The position numbers and the translations under genes were made by a program. Below are positions 9,826-18,042 of a stretch of DNA of 64,000 bases, piece by piece (position 1 is the first letter of the stretch; each line of letters begins with the position of its first letter). The stretch is from Planctomycetota bacterium (GTDB taxonomy: Bacteria; Planctomycetota; UBA1135; JACQFD01), in NCBI GenBank assembly GCA_016200225.1, contig JACQFD010000022.1, forward strand, positions 1 to 64,000, read 5' to 3'. Under the pieces are notes generated by a model that saw only the letters and a program-made list of their open reading frames with translations, had not been told where the DNA came from and searched no databases.

Positions 9826-11793
9826 TTATTTTAATAAATCGCGCAGGTCGTCGGGGACGGCTCCGCCGCGGGCGGCGAGTTTCTTCAACGTGTCGACGGC
9901 GCGCGCGGTCTGGTTGTTAGCAATCTGCAGGCGCGCGAGCAAAATATAGTGATCGGCGGCGAAGCGTTCCGAAGGAAAGCGCTGATCGGCAAGAACGAAT
10001 TCGTCGAGAAGTCCGGTGGCGCGCGCGCGGTCGCCGAGATCGCCGGCTGTTTTTGCTATATTAAATAATTCGCCGTAATTCGAAAGATTCACGGCTTCCG
10101 CCCGCCCTTTCCAATACGCCGCCTGCTCGGCATCGCCGCCCGATTCCAGAATTTCCGCATATAATAAATATCCGTCGGCCGCCGTCTCCCCTTCCTTGAT
10201 CATGGCGGCGAGACTTTTCTTAATCAAACTTTTCGCGCCTTCGCCGTCCCGATGGCCGTACCAGAGCACCATCGCAAGATCGAGATTGAGCCGCGTTTTC
10301 TTTGCGAACCATTCGTCCGCCATGGTTTTTCTTAACACCGCTTCGGCGCGATCGTACTGCCGGCCGTTGATCCACGCGCCCACGTCGTCGTGATACGCTT
10401 TTAACATGGCATTCTGCGCGCGAATATTAGTGTCCGGCGGCTGCAGCCACGGTTCGTGATTGACAATTAAAATACATCCCGCGAGCGCCGCCGCCGCGAA
10501 CGCGAGGCGCCCGAATTCGCGGCCGCGCAGGCGCACCCATAACATTTCGAACGCCGCGCCCGCGCACAAAATCATAAAAACCGCGACCGGCGCGCGAAAG
10601 CGATCGGAAATTGGAAATAACAATAACGAACAACTATATATTCCAAACGCGACGGAGGCCGCGAGCCGCCGTTTTGACATCATAAATATTAACAAACCGG
10701 CGAGTCCGAACGGCGCGATCGTCGCGAATCGCACCGGATTGAATCCAACGACCGGCGAGAGTTTTTCGACGTACGCCATGGCTGTGTTGTCGGGCACTTC
10801 GATACCGTTGAGAATCAATTCGGCCTTTTTACATAATAATGAAAACCACCACGTCGGCCCCGGATTTATTATAATATGTCCCAGCGCGGAGCCGAACCAG
10901 TATTTGGATACTTCTACGCGCGACATCGATCGTCCGGATCTCCGCTCCGCTTCGCGTTTCCAATCGTCGGCTTCGAATTCCGGGATCTGCCGGTTGAACG
11001 AAACGGCGTGAATGCCGCCGCTCGTGTTCTGCGGATTATTACCTAAATAAAGCGCGGTGCCCGCCTGCGCCGTCGTTAATATAAAATCGCCGCTCGCCCG
11101 CCAGTTATGATATGTAACCGGCGCGATCGGCGCGGCGCATGCAATTACAAAAATCGCCGCGGCGACGGATCCGCGAATCCTCGACAACGGCCATGATTCA
11201 TAAATCAAAACCGCCGCGAGCGCGGGAATGATCAATAAGTAGTTTCCGCGAAGCAAGACGCCGCATCCGAGAATCGCGCCCGAAAGCGCAACGCGCCGGA
11301 ACTTAAAATTCTCGCGAGCGGGAAACGCCGCGAGCGCGCCGAGCATCGTTATAATTGTAAATGTATTTTTTTCGAGCTGGCCGTCGAGATAAATAAATGG
11401 CGCGTAACATGCCGCGATTACGCCGCAGACGATTCCCGCGCGCCTGCAAATGTAACGTTCGCCGAGAATATACATTAAAACGCACGAGAACGCGCTCACG
11501 GCGGCTTGTCCGAAGTACGCCCCGAGCGCGCTCCCGCCGGTGATCGCATGCATCGCGGCGAGCAGATACGGATAGAGCGGATCCTGGAAAAACACGTCGT
11601 CGGGGAACCACTTGCCGGACAGGATCTCCTGCGCGCGGTGTTCGTACGCGGCGGGGTCGATCGTCGGAAACCGCACGAACGACGTGTCGCGCATCGCCCA
11701 CACGTGCGCGCAGCGCGCAGCGAGCGCGAGAGCGAAGATCCAGGCGGGAATCCACCAGCGGGACCGGCTCGAGTCGCGTTGTCCGTTCAGCAC
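9826..11793 (-). CDS. GT-C family membrane glycosyltransferase with TPR-like tail
   Basis: This is a 655-residue integral membrane protein. About ten hydrophobic segments fill the first two thirds. The first periplasmic loop carries an Asp (FPTIDPAAYEHRAQEIL) and a downstream FQDPLYPYLLA motif, as in ArnT/PMT-like GT-C enzymes that use polyprenyl-phosphate sugar donors. The last 200 or so residues are soluble, Ala-rich helical repeats resembling TPRs. Translation starts at GTG 11793. Sugar and acceptor are unknown. It may glycosylate an envelope component or secreted proteins; this is inferred from family only. Confidence 0.7.
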   Translation of the reverse strand: MLNGQRDSSRSRWWIPAWIFALALAARCAHVWAMRDTSFVRFPTIDPAAYEHRAQEILSGKWFPDDVFFQDPLYPYLLAAMHAITGGSALGAYFGQAAVSAFSCVLMYILGERYICRRAGIVCGVIAACYAPFIYLDGQLEKNTFTIITMLGALAAFPARENFKFRRVALSGAILGCGVLLRGNYLLIIPALAAVLIYESWPLSRIRGSVAAAIFVIACAAPIAPVTYHNWRASGDFILTTAQAGTALYLGNNPQNTSGGIHAVSFNRQIPEFEADDWKREAERRSGRSMSRVEVSKYWFGSALGHIIINPGPTWWFSLLCKKAELILNGIEVPDNTAMAYVEKLSPVVGFNPVRFATIAPFGLAGLLIFMMSKRRLAASVAFGIYSCSLLLFPISDRFRAPVAVFMILCAGAAFEMLWVRLRGREFGRLAFAAAALAGCILIVNHEPWLQPPDTNIRAQNAMLKAYHDDVGAWINGRQYDRAEAVLRKTMADEWFAKKTRLNLDLAMVLWYGHRDGEGAKSLIKKSLAAMIKEGETAADGYLLYAEILESGGDAEQAAYWKGRAEAVNLSNYGELFNIAKTAGDLGDRARATGLLDEFVLADQRFPSERFAADHYILLARLQIANNQTARAVDTLKKLAARGGAVPDDLRDLLK

Positions 11794-11913
11794 GTCCGCG
11801 CCATTCTGAAGCAGGGTGTCGTCAAAGAAATGCCTTTCCTCCGCCGTTCATTGGCCGCAATTGTCAGATTCGGCTAGCCTTGTGGGTTCCCACCGCCACG
11901 TACCAACCCATCC

Positions 11914-13623
11914 ATGCGCGTTCTTTTTGTATATAACGAGGTCGAAGCACTCGGTCTCGAATATCTGTCGGCCGTTTTGAAACAGCACGGCCATACGACG
12001 GGGATCGCGTTCGATCCGCGGCTTTTTGATTTTTTTCGACACGAATTTCGCAATTCGCTGCTCTCGAATGTCTTTAATTTTCGGCGGGAATTGTTAGATA
12101 AAGTCGTCCGGTTCGAACCGGATTTGATAGGTTTCCAAGTGTTGAGCGCCAATTATCCGTGGTGCGTCGAAATCGCGAGCGAAATAAAGAAAAGGCTGCC
12201 GGACGTTCCGATCGTTTTTGGAGGTTATCATCCGACCGCGTCGCCGGGATACGTCATGGAGCACGCGTGCGTCGATTATGTCATAAAAGGCGAGGCCGAA
12301 ATTGCTTTTCTTGATTTAGTACAGATGCTCGAGGCGGGCGAAGTCGACCCCGCGACGCCGAATATCGTGATGCGCCGCAACGGTGCGATTATTGAAAACG
12401 ACGTCCGACCGTATATTCAGGATCTCGACGTCCTGCCGTTTCCGGACAAGGATTTGTTCTATCAAATGGGCAACCCATTCGACATCGCGCACATGATCAT
12501 GACGCGGCGCGGTTGTCCGTACGGTTGCACGTTTTGTGGAAATAACCTCTGGCGGAAAACATATTTCAAGGACGATCCGAATTATATGTTTACGCCGAAG
12601 TTCGTGCGCGGGCGTACGCCCGAAAACGTCGTCGAGGAGATGCGCATTGTTAAACAACAATACGGCGTGAAACTGCTGCGCGTGAACGACGACGATTTCC
12701 CGTACGACGAACGCTGGCTCACGCGGTTTTCGGAAGTGCTGACCGACGATGCGCGCATTCCTTATAAATGTTTCGTGAATCCGAATTCGGTCAATGAAAC
12801 GACCGCGCATTTACTAAAAATAACCGGCTGCGAACAGGTTCAAATGGGCGTCCAGTCGATGAACGGCCCGCTGCGGAAACTGATGGGCCGTCCGATGCCC
12901 GAAAAAATCATCGAGCGCGCGATTTCATGTATACAAAACGAGGGCGTCGGACTCTTTTGCGATCAGATCTACGGTTTGCCCGGCGAAACCGAAGACGATT
13001 ACAAAGCGATGGTCAGTTTTTATCGTAAAAATCCGACGGATTTCGTTAACGTTTATTGGGTTAATTATTTTCCCGGCACCGACATGGTCCAACAGGCCGT
13101 CGACGCGGGCGTTCTCACGCAGGAACAGGCGGAGGAACTACAGAAAAATCCCGTCGCCGGCGACGTTTCCACCATTAGCGAATATCATCACAAGCGAGGA
13201 AAGAAATACAAAGTCTACATGGAAGGTTACAATTACCTTTCGTTATGGATGTGCGACTTTCTAATGAAATCGGGCCTTTGGTGGGTCGCGGGAAAACTGA
13301 ATGTTTTCCGCTTCTTTCGCTTCGTGTACGGTCTCGGACTCAAAGCCAACGCGGACCATTTCCCGCCGCCGAAGAAAGGATATGATATTTCGAGTTTTCG
13401 TTTTCCCGCGATGTGCCGCCACTACATGGCGCTAAAAATAAAATCGTGGTTCGGAAAGAAAATTAATATTTACGAAGATCGCGGGCGCGCGGGCGCGCCC
13501 GCCGCGCCGACGCCGCTCGAGCTCGCGTACGCGAAACGCCCGCCCGTGAGGGGTTGGCGCGAACGCGGAACGGTGGCCGATCTTTCCGCCGAGACTCCGG
13601 CCGCGCGACTGGAAACTGTTTAA
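11914..13623 (+). CDS. B12-binding-domain radical SAM protein
   Basis: This is a 569-residue cytosolic enzyme. Residues 1-140 form a Rossmann-like cobalamin-binding domain without the DxHxxG cobalt ligand, which is common in class B radical SAM enzymes. The [4Fe-4S] cluster motif is CPYGCTFC (C201, C205, C208). A TIM-barrel core follows, with GVQSMNG and GLPGETEDD motifs. A basic C-terminal extension ends in an Ala/Pro-rich tail. Family members include methyltransferases acting on lipids and natural products. The substrate cannot be told from the sequence. The small gene downstream starts 5 nt after its stop. Confidence 0.82.
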   Translation: MRVLFVYNEVEALGLEYLSAVLKQHGHTTGIAFDPRLFDFFRHEFRNSLLSNVFNFRRELLDKVVRFEPDLIGFQVLSANYPWCVEIASEIKKRLPDVPIVFGGYHPTASPGYVMEHACVDYVIKGEAEIAFLDLVQMLEAGEVDPATPNIVMRRNGAIIENDVRPYIQDLDVLPFPDKDLFYQMGNPFDIAHMIMTRRGCPYGCTFCGNNLWRKTYFKDDPNYMFTPKFVRGRTPENVVEEMRIVKQQYGVKLLRVNDDDFPYDERWLTRFSEVLTDDARIPYKCFVNPNSVNETTAHLLKITGCEQVQMGVQSMNGPLRKLMGRPMPEKIIERAISCIQNEGVGLFCDQIYGLPGETEDDYKAMVSFYRKNPTDFVNVYWVNYFPGTDMVQQAVDAGVLTQEQAEELQKNPVAGDVSTISEYHHKRGKKYKVYMEGYNYLSLWMCDFLMKSGLWWVAGKLNVFRFFRFVYGLGLKANADHFPPPKKGYDISSFRFPAMCRHYMALKIKSWFGKKINIYEDRGRAGAPAAPTPLELAYAKRPPVRGWRERGTVADLSAETPAARLETV

Positions 13624-13628
13624 ATCAC

Positions 13629-14003
13629 GTGCGCCGCGGATTCTTTTTTAGTAGTTTACTGATCACGGCCGCGACCGGCGTTTCGCTTTATTTTTATATT
13701 ACGGCACCGGCGTCGCGGGCAATCACGGGGTATGTGTATTCAAAGAACGCGGACGGACGCCGCGAGGCGTCGCAAAACACTGAAATCGACCTTTGGAGCG
13801 ACGACGGTTCGGATGCGCCAATCCTCAAAACAACGACCAACGAGTTGGGTTGGTTCAGTTTTCCGGAGCTAAAGAATTCTCACTACAAAATTAGCGCGCA
13901 GCACGCCAGTTCGAATTACTATACTCTTGATACTACGGAAGTATCGCGTGGCGCCACTTATAACTTAAAAATGGAAGGGCCGTGGCTCGTGTGCCCCTTT
14001 TAG
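13629..14003 (+). CDS. Small membrane-anchored protein with carboxypeptidase-regulatory-like fold
   Basis: This is a 124-residue protein starting at GTG 13629, right behind the radical SAM gene. A longer frame begins inside that gene, but the shorter start gives a proper signal anchor (MRRGFFFSSLLITAATG...). The rest reads as one beta-sandwich (ITGYVYSKNADG, IDLWSDDG, TTNELGWFSF, YKISAQH), as in CarboxypepD_reg-like or SdrD B-like domains. The gene ends 3 nt from the convergent amidohydrolase stop. Function unknown. Confidence 0.6.
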   Translation: MRRGFFFSSLLITAATGVSLYFYITAPASRAITGYVYSKNADGRREASQNTEIDLWSDDGSDAPILKTTTNELGWFSFPELKNSHYKISAQHASSNYYTLDTTEVSRGATYNLKMEGPWLVCPF

Positions 14004-14006
14004 ATA

Positions 14007-15395
14007 TTACTTCTTCGGCTCGGATTCGACGGGCGTCGACGCCGGTTTTTCTCTAATTGCCGGCGCGCCGTCGTCGACCGGCACCGACTTCGGTCGGATG
14101 TGCGCGAATAATGAATGTTTCGATTTTTCGTATTGAATCGAACCGTTCACGACCGCGACTTGTGTAAATGTTCGAAAATCGAACAGCGGACCGTCTGTAA
14201 TAATCACGTCGCCATCCTTGCCCGGCTCGATCGAACCGATTCGGTGGTCGACGCCGAGAATGCGCGCCGCCGAAATTGTTAATGCTTCGAGCGCGCGCTG
14301 CTCGTCGAGGCCGCCGCGGATGCACCACGCGCCTTCCAATGCGTATGTTTGCAATTCGCGGCCGCCGATGCCGTCCCATGTAATAATTTCGCCGGCGTCA
14401 AAACCCTGCGTCGGCGGCGTGAGCGCGAATTCGACGCCCGCTCGCGCAAGCACCGCCGCGGCCTCGGCCGACGATCCCGTCGCGCGCGCCGTGCGTTCGT
14501 CGGCGACCTCGCGGCGGCGCGGAGCGAATATAACTTTTACGTTTCTGCGCGATAGATCGCCCGCGATCGTCCACGCTTCGGTGGCGCCGCTGAAAATGCA
14601 ATCGAATCGGAACTCGTCGAGGAAATTCAGTATTTGTAACATATCGGCGGCACGATCCACTTCGAACCGCGCCGAGGCCTCGTGTTTTAATAATTTAAGA
14701 CTGACGTCGTCGACGCCGTCGCGCTTCGGTTCCTTGGCGGTCGCGTCGTTGGCCGCTTTGCGCGCCTCGAACTCGCGGTATTCGAATAGATAATTCCGGG
14801 CGCGCTCGAATCGTTCGCGAGCATCATAAAGACTGGTTCCGGTGCCGAGATTGATTCGAACAATTCCTCCCTCGCGCAGCAGCAGGTTCTCGATGCTGTG
14901 CGTCTGCATTTTCATAATAATATCGGACTGAACGACCGTCGTGGTGCCGCCCGCGAGCATGGCGGCGACCTCGACCGCGAACGGATCGAATCGATCTGTA
15001 ATTCTGCCCGATGCGCCGAAAGCCGGCACGCCGATGCCCGACGCGCGCGTCGCGACGAGGCCCGGATATACAAACATTCCGTGCGCGTCGATCCGTTTCG
15101 CTTTCGCGGGAATATCTATATTTCTGCCGACTTTCCAGATTTTGGTTCCTTTCATTAAAACCGTCGCGCCGCGCAACCGGCCCATCGTCACGGTTTCCAC
15201 GTCGCCGCCGACGATCGCGAGGAATTCCTCTTCGCGCGGCTCGTCGGACGCGGGTTTGGACGCCGGAGCACTTTCCGTTTTCGCACTTTTCGAAGCGGGT
15301 GGACCGCCCTGAAAATCTAGTAATGGAATCAGCGACGCCACGGCGGAGATCACGGCGGCAAATTTAATATTCATGATGCGCGCGGCGCCGATCAT
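14007..15395 (-). CDS. Exported amidohydrolase-fold protein without metal ligands (8th gene of operon)
   Basis: This 462-residue protein has an N-terminal hydrophobic export segment and an Ala/Ser/Pro/Lys spacer, then the composite amidohydrolase fold. The strand-1 motif that should read PGLIDxHxH is PGLVATRAS (R117 and S119 replace the His pair). The later barrel His and Asp positions are also not conserved. The GTTTV segment and the C-terminal RIGSIEPGKDGDVII sandwich strand are intact, so the gene is not decaying at random. The start ATG at 15395 overlaps the stop of the previous gene as ATGA; an internal ATG at 15374 is possible. It is probably a non-catalytic subunit. Confidence 0.8.
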   Translation of the reverse strand: MIGAARIMNIKFAAVISAVASLIPLLDFQGGPPASKSAKTESAPASKPASDEPREEEFLAIVGGDVETVTMGRLRGATVLMKGTKIWKVGRNIDIPAKAKRIDAHGMFVYPGLVATRASGIGVPAFGASGRITDRFDPFAVEVAAMLAGGTTTVVQSDIIMKMQTHSIENLLLREGGIVRINLGTGTSLYDARERFERARNYLFEYREFEARKAANDATAKEPKRDGVDDVSLKLLKHEASARFEVDRAADMLQILNFLDEFRFDCIFSGATEAWTIAGDLSRRNVKVIFAPRRREVADERTARATGSSAEAAAVLARAGVEFALTPPTQGFDAGEIITWDGIGGRELQTYALEGAWCIRGGLDEQRALEALTISAARILGVDHRIGSIEPGKDGDVIITDGPLFDFRTFTQVAVVNGSIQYEKSKHSLFAHIRPKSVPVDDGAPAIREKPASTPVESEPKK

Positions 15396-16780
15396 TGTAA
15401 TTCTTCCTGCGGAACGATTTCGCCCGCGATCATGATTTGTTTTAAAGTTGTCGTGACGTCGAGCGGATTGCCGTCGAAAAATAATATATCGGCGTCGCGG
15501 CCCGGAGCGAGCGCGCCGATCTGATCGCCGAGACCGATGAACTCGGCAGGAGTCAACGTTACGGCCCGCAACGCCTCTTTTTCGGGATAACCCATTCTTA
15601 CCATTTCGCCGACTTTATATAACCAGTTTTGGTAACCTTCGACGGATTCATTAATTGGAATAAACGCGACTTTCAATCCCGCGCGGCGCAACTCGTCGGG
15701 CGCGTTCAAACGATTGCGCGTGTAGGGTTCAAAATACAGTTCCGGTTTCATAAATAATGAGGCCTTCACTTCGGACAACTGCTCGGGCACGAGCGCGAGA
15801 CCGACGCCGCCCGAATAGACGCGGTCGAAATCGAATGATTTCACCGTCTCGTGCAGGTGCAGCACCATCGCCGCGTTGTCGCGGCCCGGACTCGCCGCTC
15901 CGAAAAACGGCCCGCCGCCGATCGCGGAAAATTGTATTATTAATTTTTTTTCTTTCTTAATAACCTTGATCACCGGCTCGAGCCGTGGATCGAGTTTGGG
16001 AGCCGTTTTGGGAGGCGGTGCGGGCGGCGCGGCGGGTTGCGATGCGGGCTGGGAAGCCGGCGCGGGCCCGGGAGTCGGAGCGGGTGCCGGAGCGGGCGCG
16101 GGCGGCGCCGCAAATTCTTTTTGTGCCTTTTCGAAGCGCTCCATCTCCTCCTTGGCTTTTGTAAACGTCTGACGGAATGTATCTTTTGACTGGCTTCCGC
16201 CCTCGAATGTCGCGAAAACGTAAGCGTCCTCGTTTCGGATCATTTCCTCGGGCGATTTGCCGCGCGTGCGAATAGCCGACGCCACGCCGGTGAATCCCTG
16301 CCCCGGCGGAGCGATTGTTAACGTCGTCACGCCGGCTTTCAACGCCATTTTATAATATTCGGACGCGGGATCGACGCCATCTTTACCTTTCGGCGCGCCG
16401 GCCGGGGCAACCGTCGGAGGTGTGTAACCGCCGCGCGTCATCGGCGAAACGAGACCCGGCATTGCGGTGTATTCTGAATAATCGAGCCGCTTCGCGCCGC
16501 GCGGTATATCCACAAGCTTGCCGATGGCGGAAATCTTCCCGCCCCGTACAACAATTGTAACATCCTCGACGGGATCGCCCGAAATTGTTATCGCGCGCCT
16601 TACATGAATTGCATATATCGTCTCGGGGTTCTCGTCGACCACCGGAGGCAGCGGACGCCACGGAATCGGCGCCGCCGGAGTTGGAGTGGCGGGCGCGGGC
16701 GCGGGACCCTGCGGCGCCTGAGGGACAAACGCGAACGCGAGTCCCGCGATCAGTGAACTAATGCCTGCGAATCGTAACAT
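15392..16780 (-). CDS. Exported amidohydrolase-fold protein without metal ligands, Pro/Ala-rich linker (7th)
   Basis: This is a 462-residue protein with a signal peptide (cleavage near residue 20) and a Pro-rich N-terminal stretch. The expected metal motif is PGLVSPMTR (M114 and R116 in place of His). The GVTTL segment, the helical insert (FTKAKEEMERFEKAQ) and the DQIGALAPGRDADILFF closing motif are present. A long Pro/Ala repeat linker splits the barrel between the insert and the later strands. It starts at ATG 16780, sharing one base with the TAA of the gene before (TAATG). Catalysis of the usual binuclear type seems impossible. Confidence 0.8.
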   Translation of the reverse strand: MLRFAGISSLIAGLAFAFVPQAPQGPAPAPATPTPAAPIPWRPLPPVVDENPETIYAIHVRRAITISGDPVEDVTIVVRGGKISAIGKLVDIPRGAKRLDYSEYTAMPGLVSPMTRGGYTPPTVAPAGAPKGKDGVDPASEYYKMALKAGVTTLTIAPPGQGFTGVASAIRTRGKSPEEMIRNEDAYVFATFEGGSQSKDTFRQTFTKAKEEMERFEKAQKEFAAPPAPAPAPAPTPGPAPASQPASQPAAPPAPPPKTAPKLDPRLEPVIKVIKKEKKLIIQFSAIGGGPFFGAASPGRDNAAMVLHLHETVKSFDFDRVYSGGVGLALVPEQLSEVKASLFMKPELYFEPYTRNRLNAPDELRRAGLKVAFIPINESVEGYQNWLYKVGEMVRMGYPEKEALRAVTLTPAEFIGLGDQIGALAPGRDADILFFDGNPLDVTTTLKQIMIAGEIVPQEELQ

Positions 16781-18042
16781 TAGTGTCGTATTCCGTCCTT
16801 TTGTTCATCATAACAAAGTTTACCGTTTACAAACGCTTTCAAAACGCGGCTGCGGGGATCGATGGGATCGCCGGTCCACATGACGACGTCGGCGTCTTTA
16901 TTAACTTCCAACGAGCCGATTCGGTCTTCGACTTTAACAATCCGCGCGGCGAGCGTCGTCATGCCGCGGAGCGCGAGGCGCGTGTTTGGATATCCGAAGC
17001 GCACGCCCATCGCCGCTTGATATGGCAATTCCTGTTGGGGCACAACCGGCGAATCGGTGTTTGTTCCGATTTCGATCTTTCCGTCGCTACGGGAATACCA
17101 CTCGTTCATGATGCCGCGAACGCTGTTCGTATTTGGATCTTTATAAAAAGCGCGCGGACCGACGACAGTCGGAACTTTGTATTTAACAACTTCCGGCCAG
17201 TTTAAGTATCCGTCAAATGTACTGTGGTCGAGAAACGCGTCCAGCCCGAAATCCTTGTTCAAAATCCGCACCGTCGACGCGACGACTTGATACATTTGCG
17301 TGTGGACCGCGATGGGTACGCGATGTTCGAATAAATCGATCATCTCTTCCAATTGCATATTATAATCGGGCGACTTTTTGCGCTCTTCGGGCGACTTTCC
17401 CTTCATTTTCGCGGTGTAATCGCGTCCCCGCGTCAACTGGTCGCGCGTGCTCCAGTTCATAAACGATCGACCGACGCCGACGAGATAGCTTTCAGGATTG
17501 CCGGCCTGCGCGACTTTTAACGATCCGTGCGCGCGGATGACCGCTTCCTCGATCGGGAGCTGCCCCGTTTTCATCAAAACACCGTGGCCGGACATGTTAT
17601 TACCGGATCCTGGAATTGTTAGCACCGTCGTGACGCCGCCGACGAGCGCGTCTTTCATGTCGTCGGACTCGGGGCGCACGGCGTCGATCATCCGCAGATC
17701 CGGATTCGTTAAATATACATATTCGTGGAGGTCGTTGGACGCGCCGCCCGCGCCCGTGTGATTATGTAATTCAATAATACCGGGGACGACCCAGCGATTT
17801 TTAGCGTCGACGATTTCGGCGCCCTCGGGAATCGCGGTCGTGCTCGTCGGCCCGACGGCGATGATCTTGTTTCCCCGAAATATTACAGTTCCCGGATCGT
17901 AGACCGGATTTTCCAATTCGGGATTCCACACGACTTTGCCGCCGCGAATCGCGGTCACGCGTTCCGCTTGTGGTTCCGACTTGTCGCCGCCGCCCGGCGC
18001 GAACGCCGCGGTTAATACCAATAATACGGGAAATATGAACAT
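16780..18042 (-). CDS. Exported amidohydrolase with intact metal site (6th gene of operon)
   Basis: This 420-residue protein is the only member of the eight-gene operon that keeps the catalytic set: PGIIELHNH (H93, H95), VHTQ (H247), DHS (H273) and TNTDSP (D330). That is the ligand pattern of imidazolonepropionase/dipeptidase-like amidohydrolases, which hydrolyse C-N bonds of cyclic amides or peptides. A short signal peptide (first 18 residues) indicates export. The C-terminal RIGSLEVNKDADVVMW strand closes the beta sandwich. It begins directly after the TAA of the double-domain gene, with zero spacing. The substrate is unknown. Its neighbours may be partners of this enzyme. Confidence 0.88.
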   Translation of the reverse strand: MFIFPVLLVLTAAFAPGGGDKSEPQAERVTAIRGGKVVWNPELENPVYDPGTVIFRGNKIIAVGPTSTTAIPEGAEIVDAKNRWVVPGIIELHNHTGAGGASNDLHEYVYLTNPDLRMIDAVRPESDDMKDALVGGVTTVLTIPGSGNNMSGHGVLMKTGQLPIEEAVIRAHGSLKVAQAGNPESYLVGVGRSFMNWSTRDQLTRGRDYTAKMKGKSPEERKKSPDYNMQLEEMIDLFEHRVPIAVHTQMYQVVASTVRILNKDFGLDAFLDHSTFDGYLNWPEVVKYKVPTVVGPRAFYKDPNTNSVRGIMNEWYSRSDGKIEIGTNTDSPVVPQQELPYQAAMGVRFGYPNTRLALRGMTTLAARIVKVEDRIGSLEVNKDADVVMWTGDPIDPRSRVLKAFVNGKLCYDEQKDGIRH

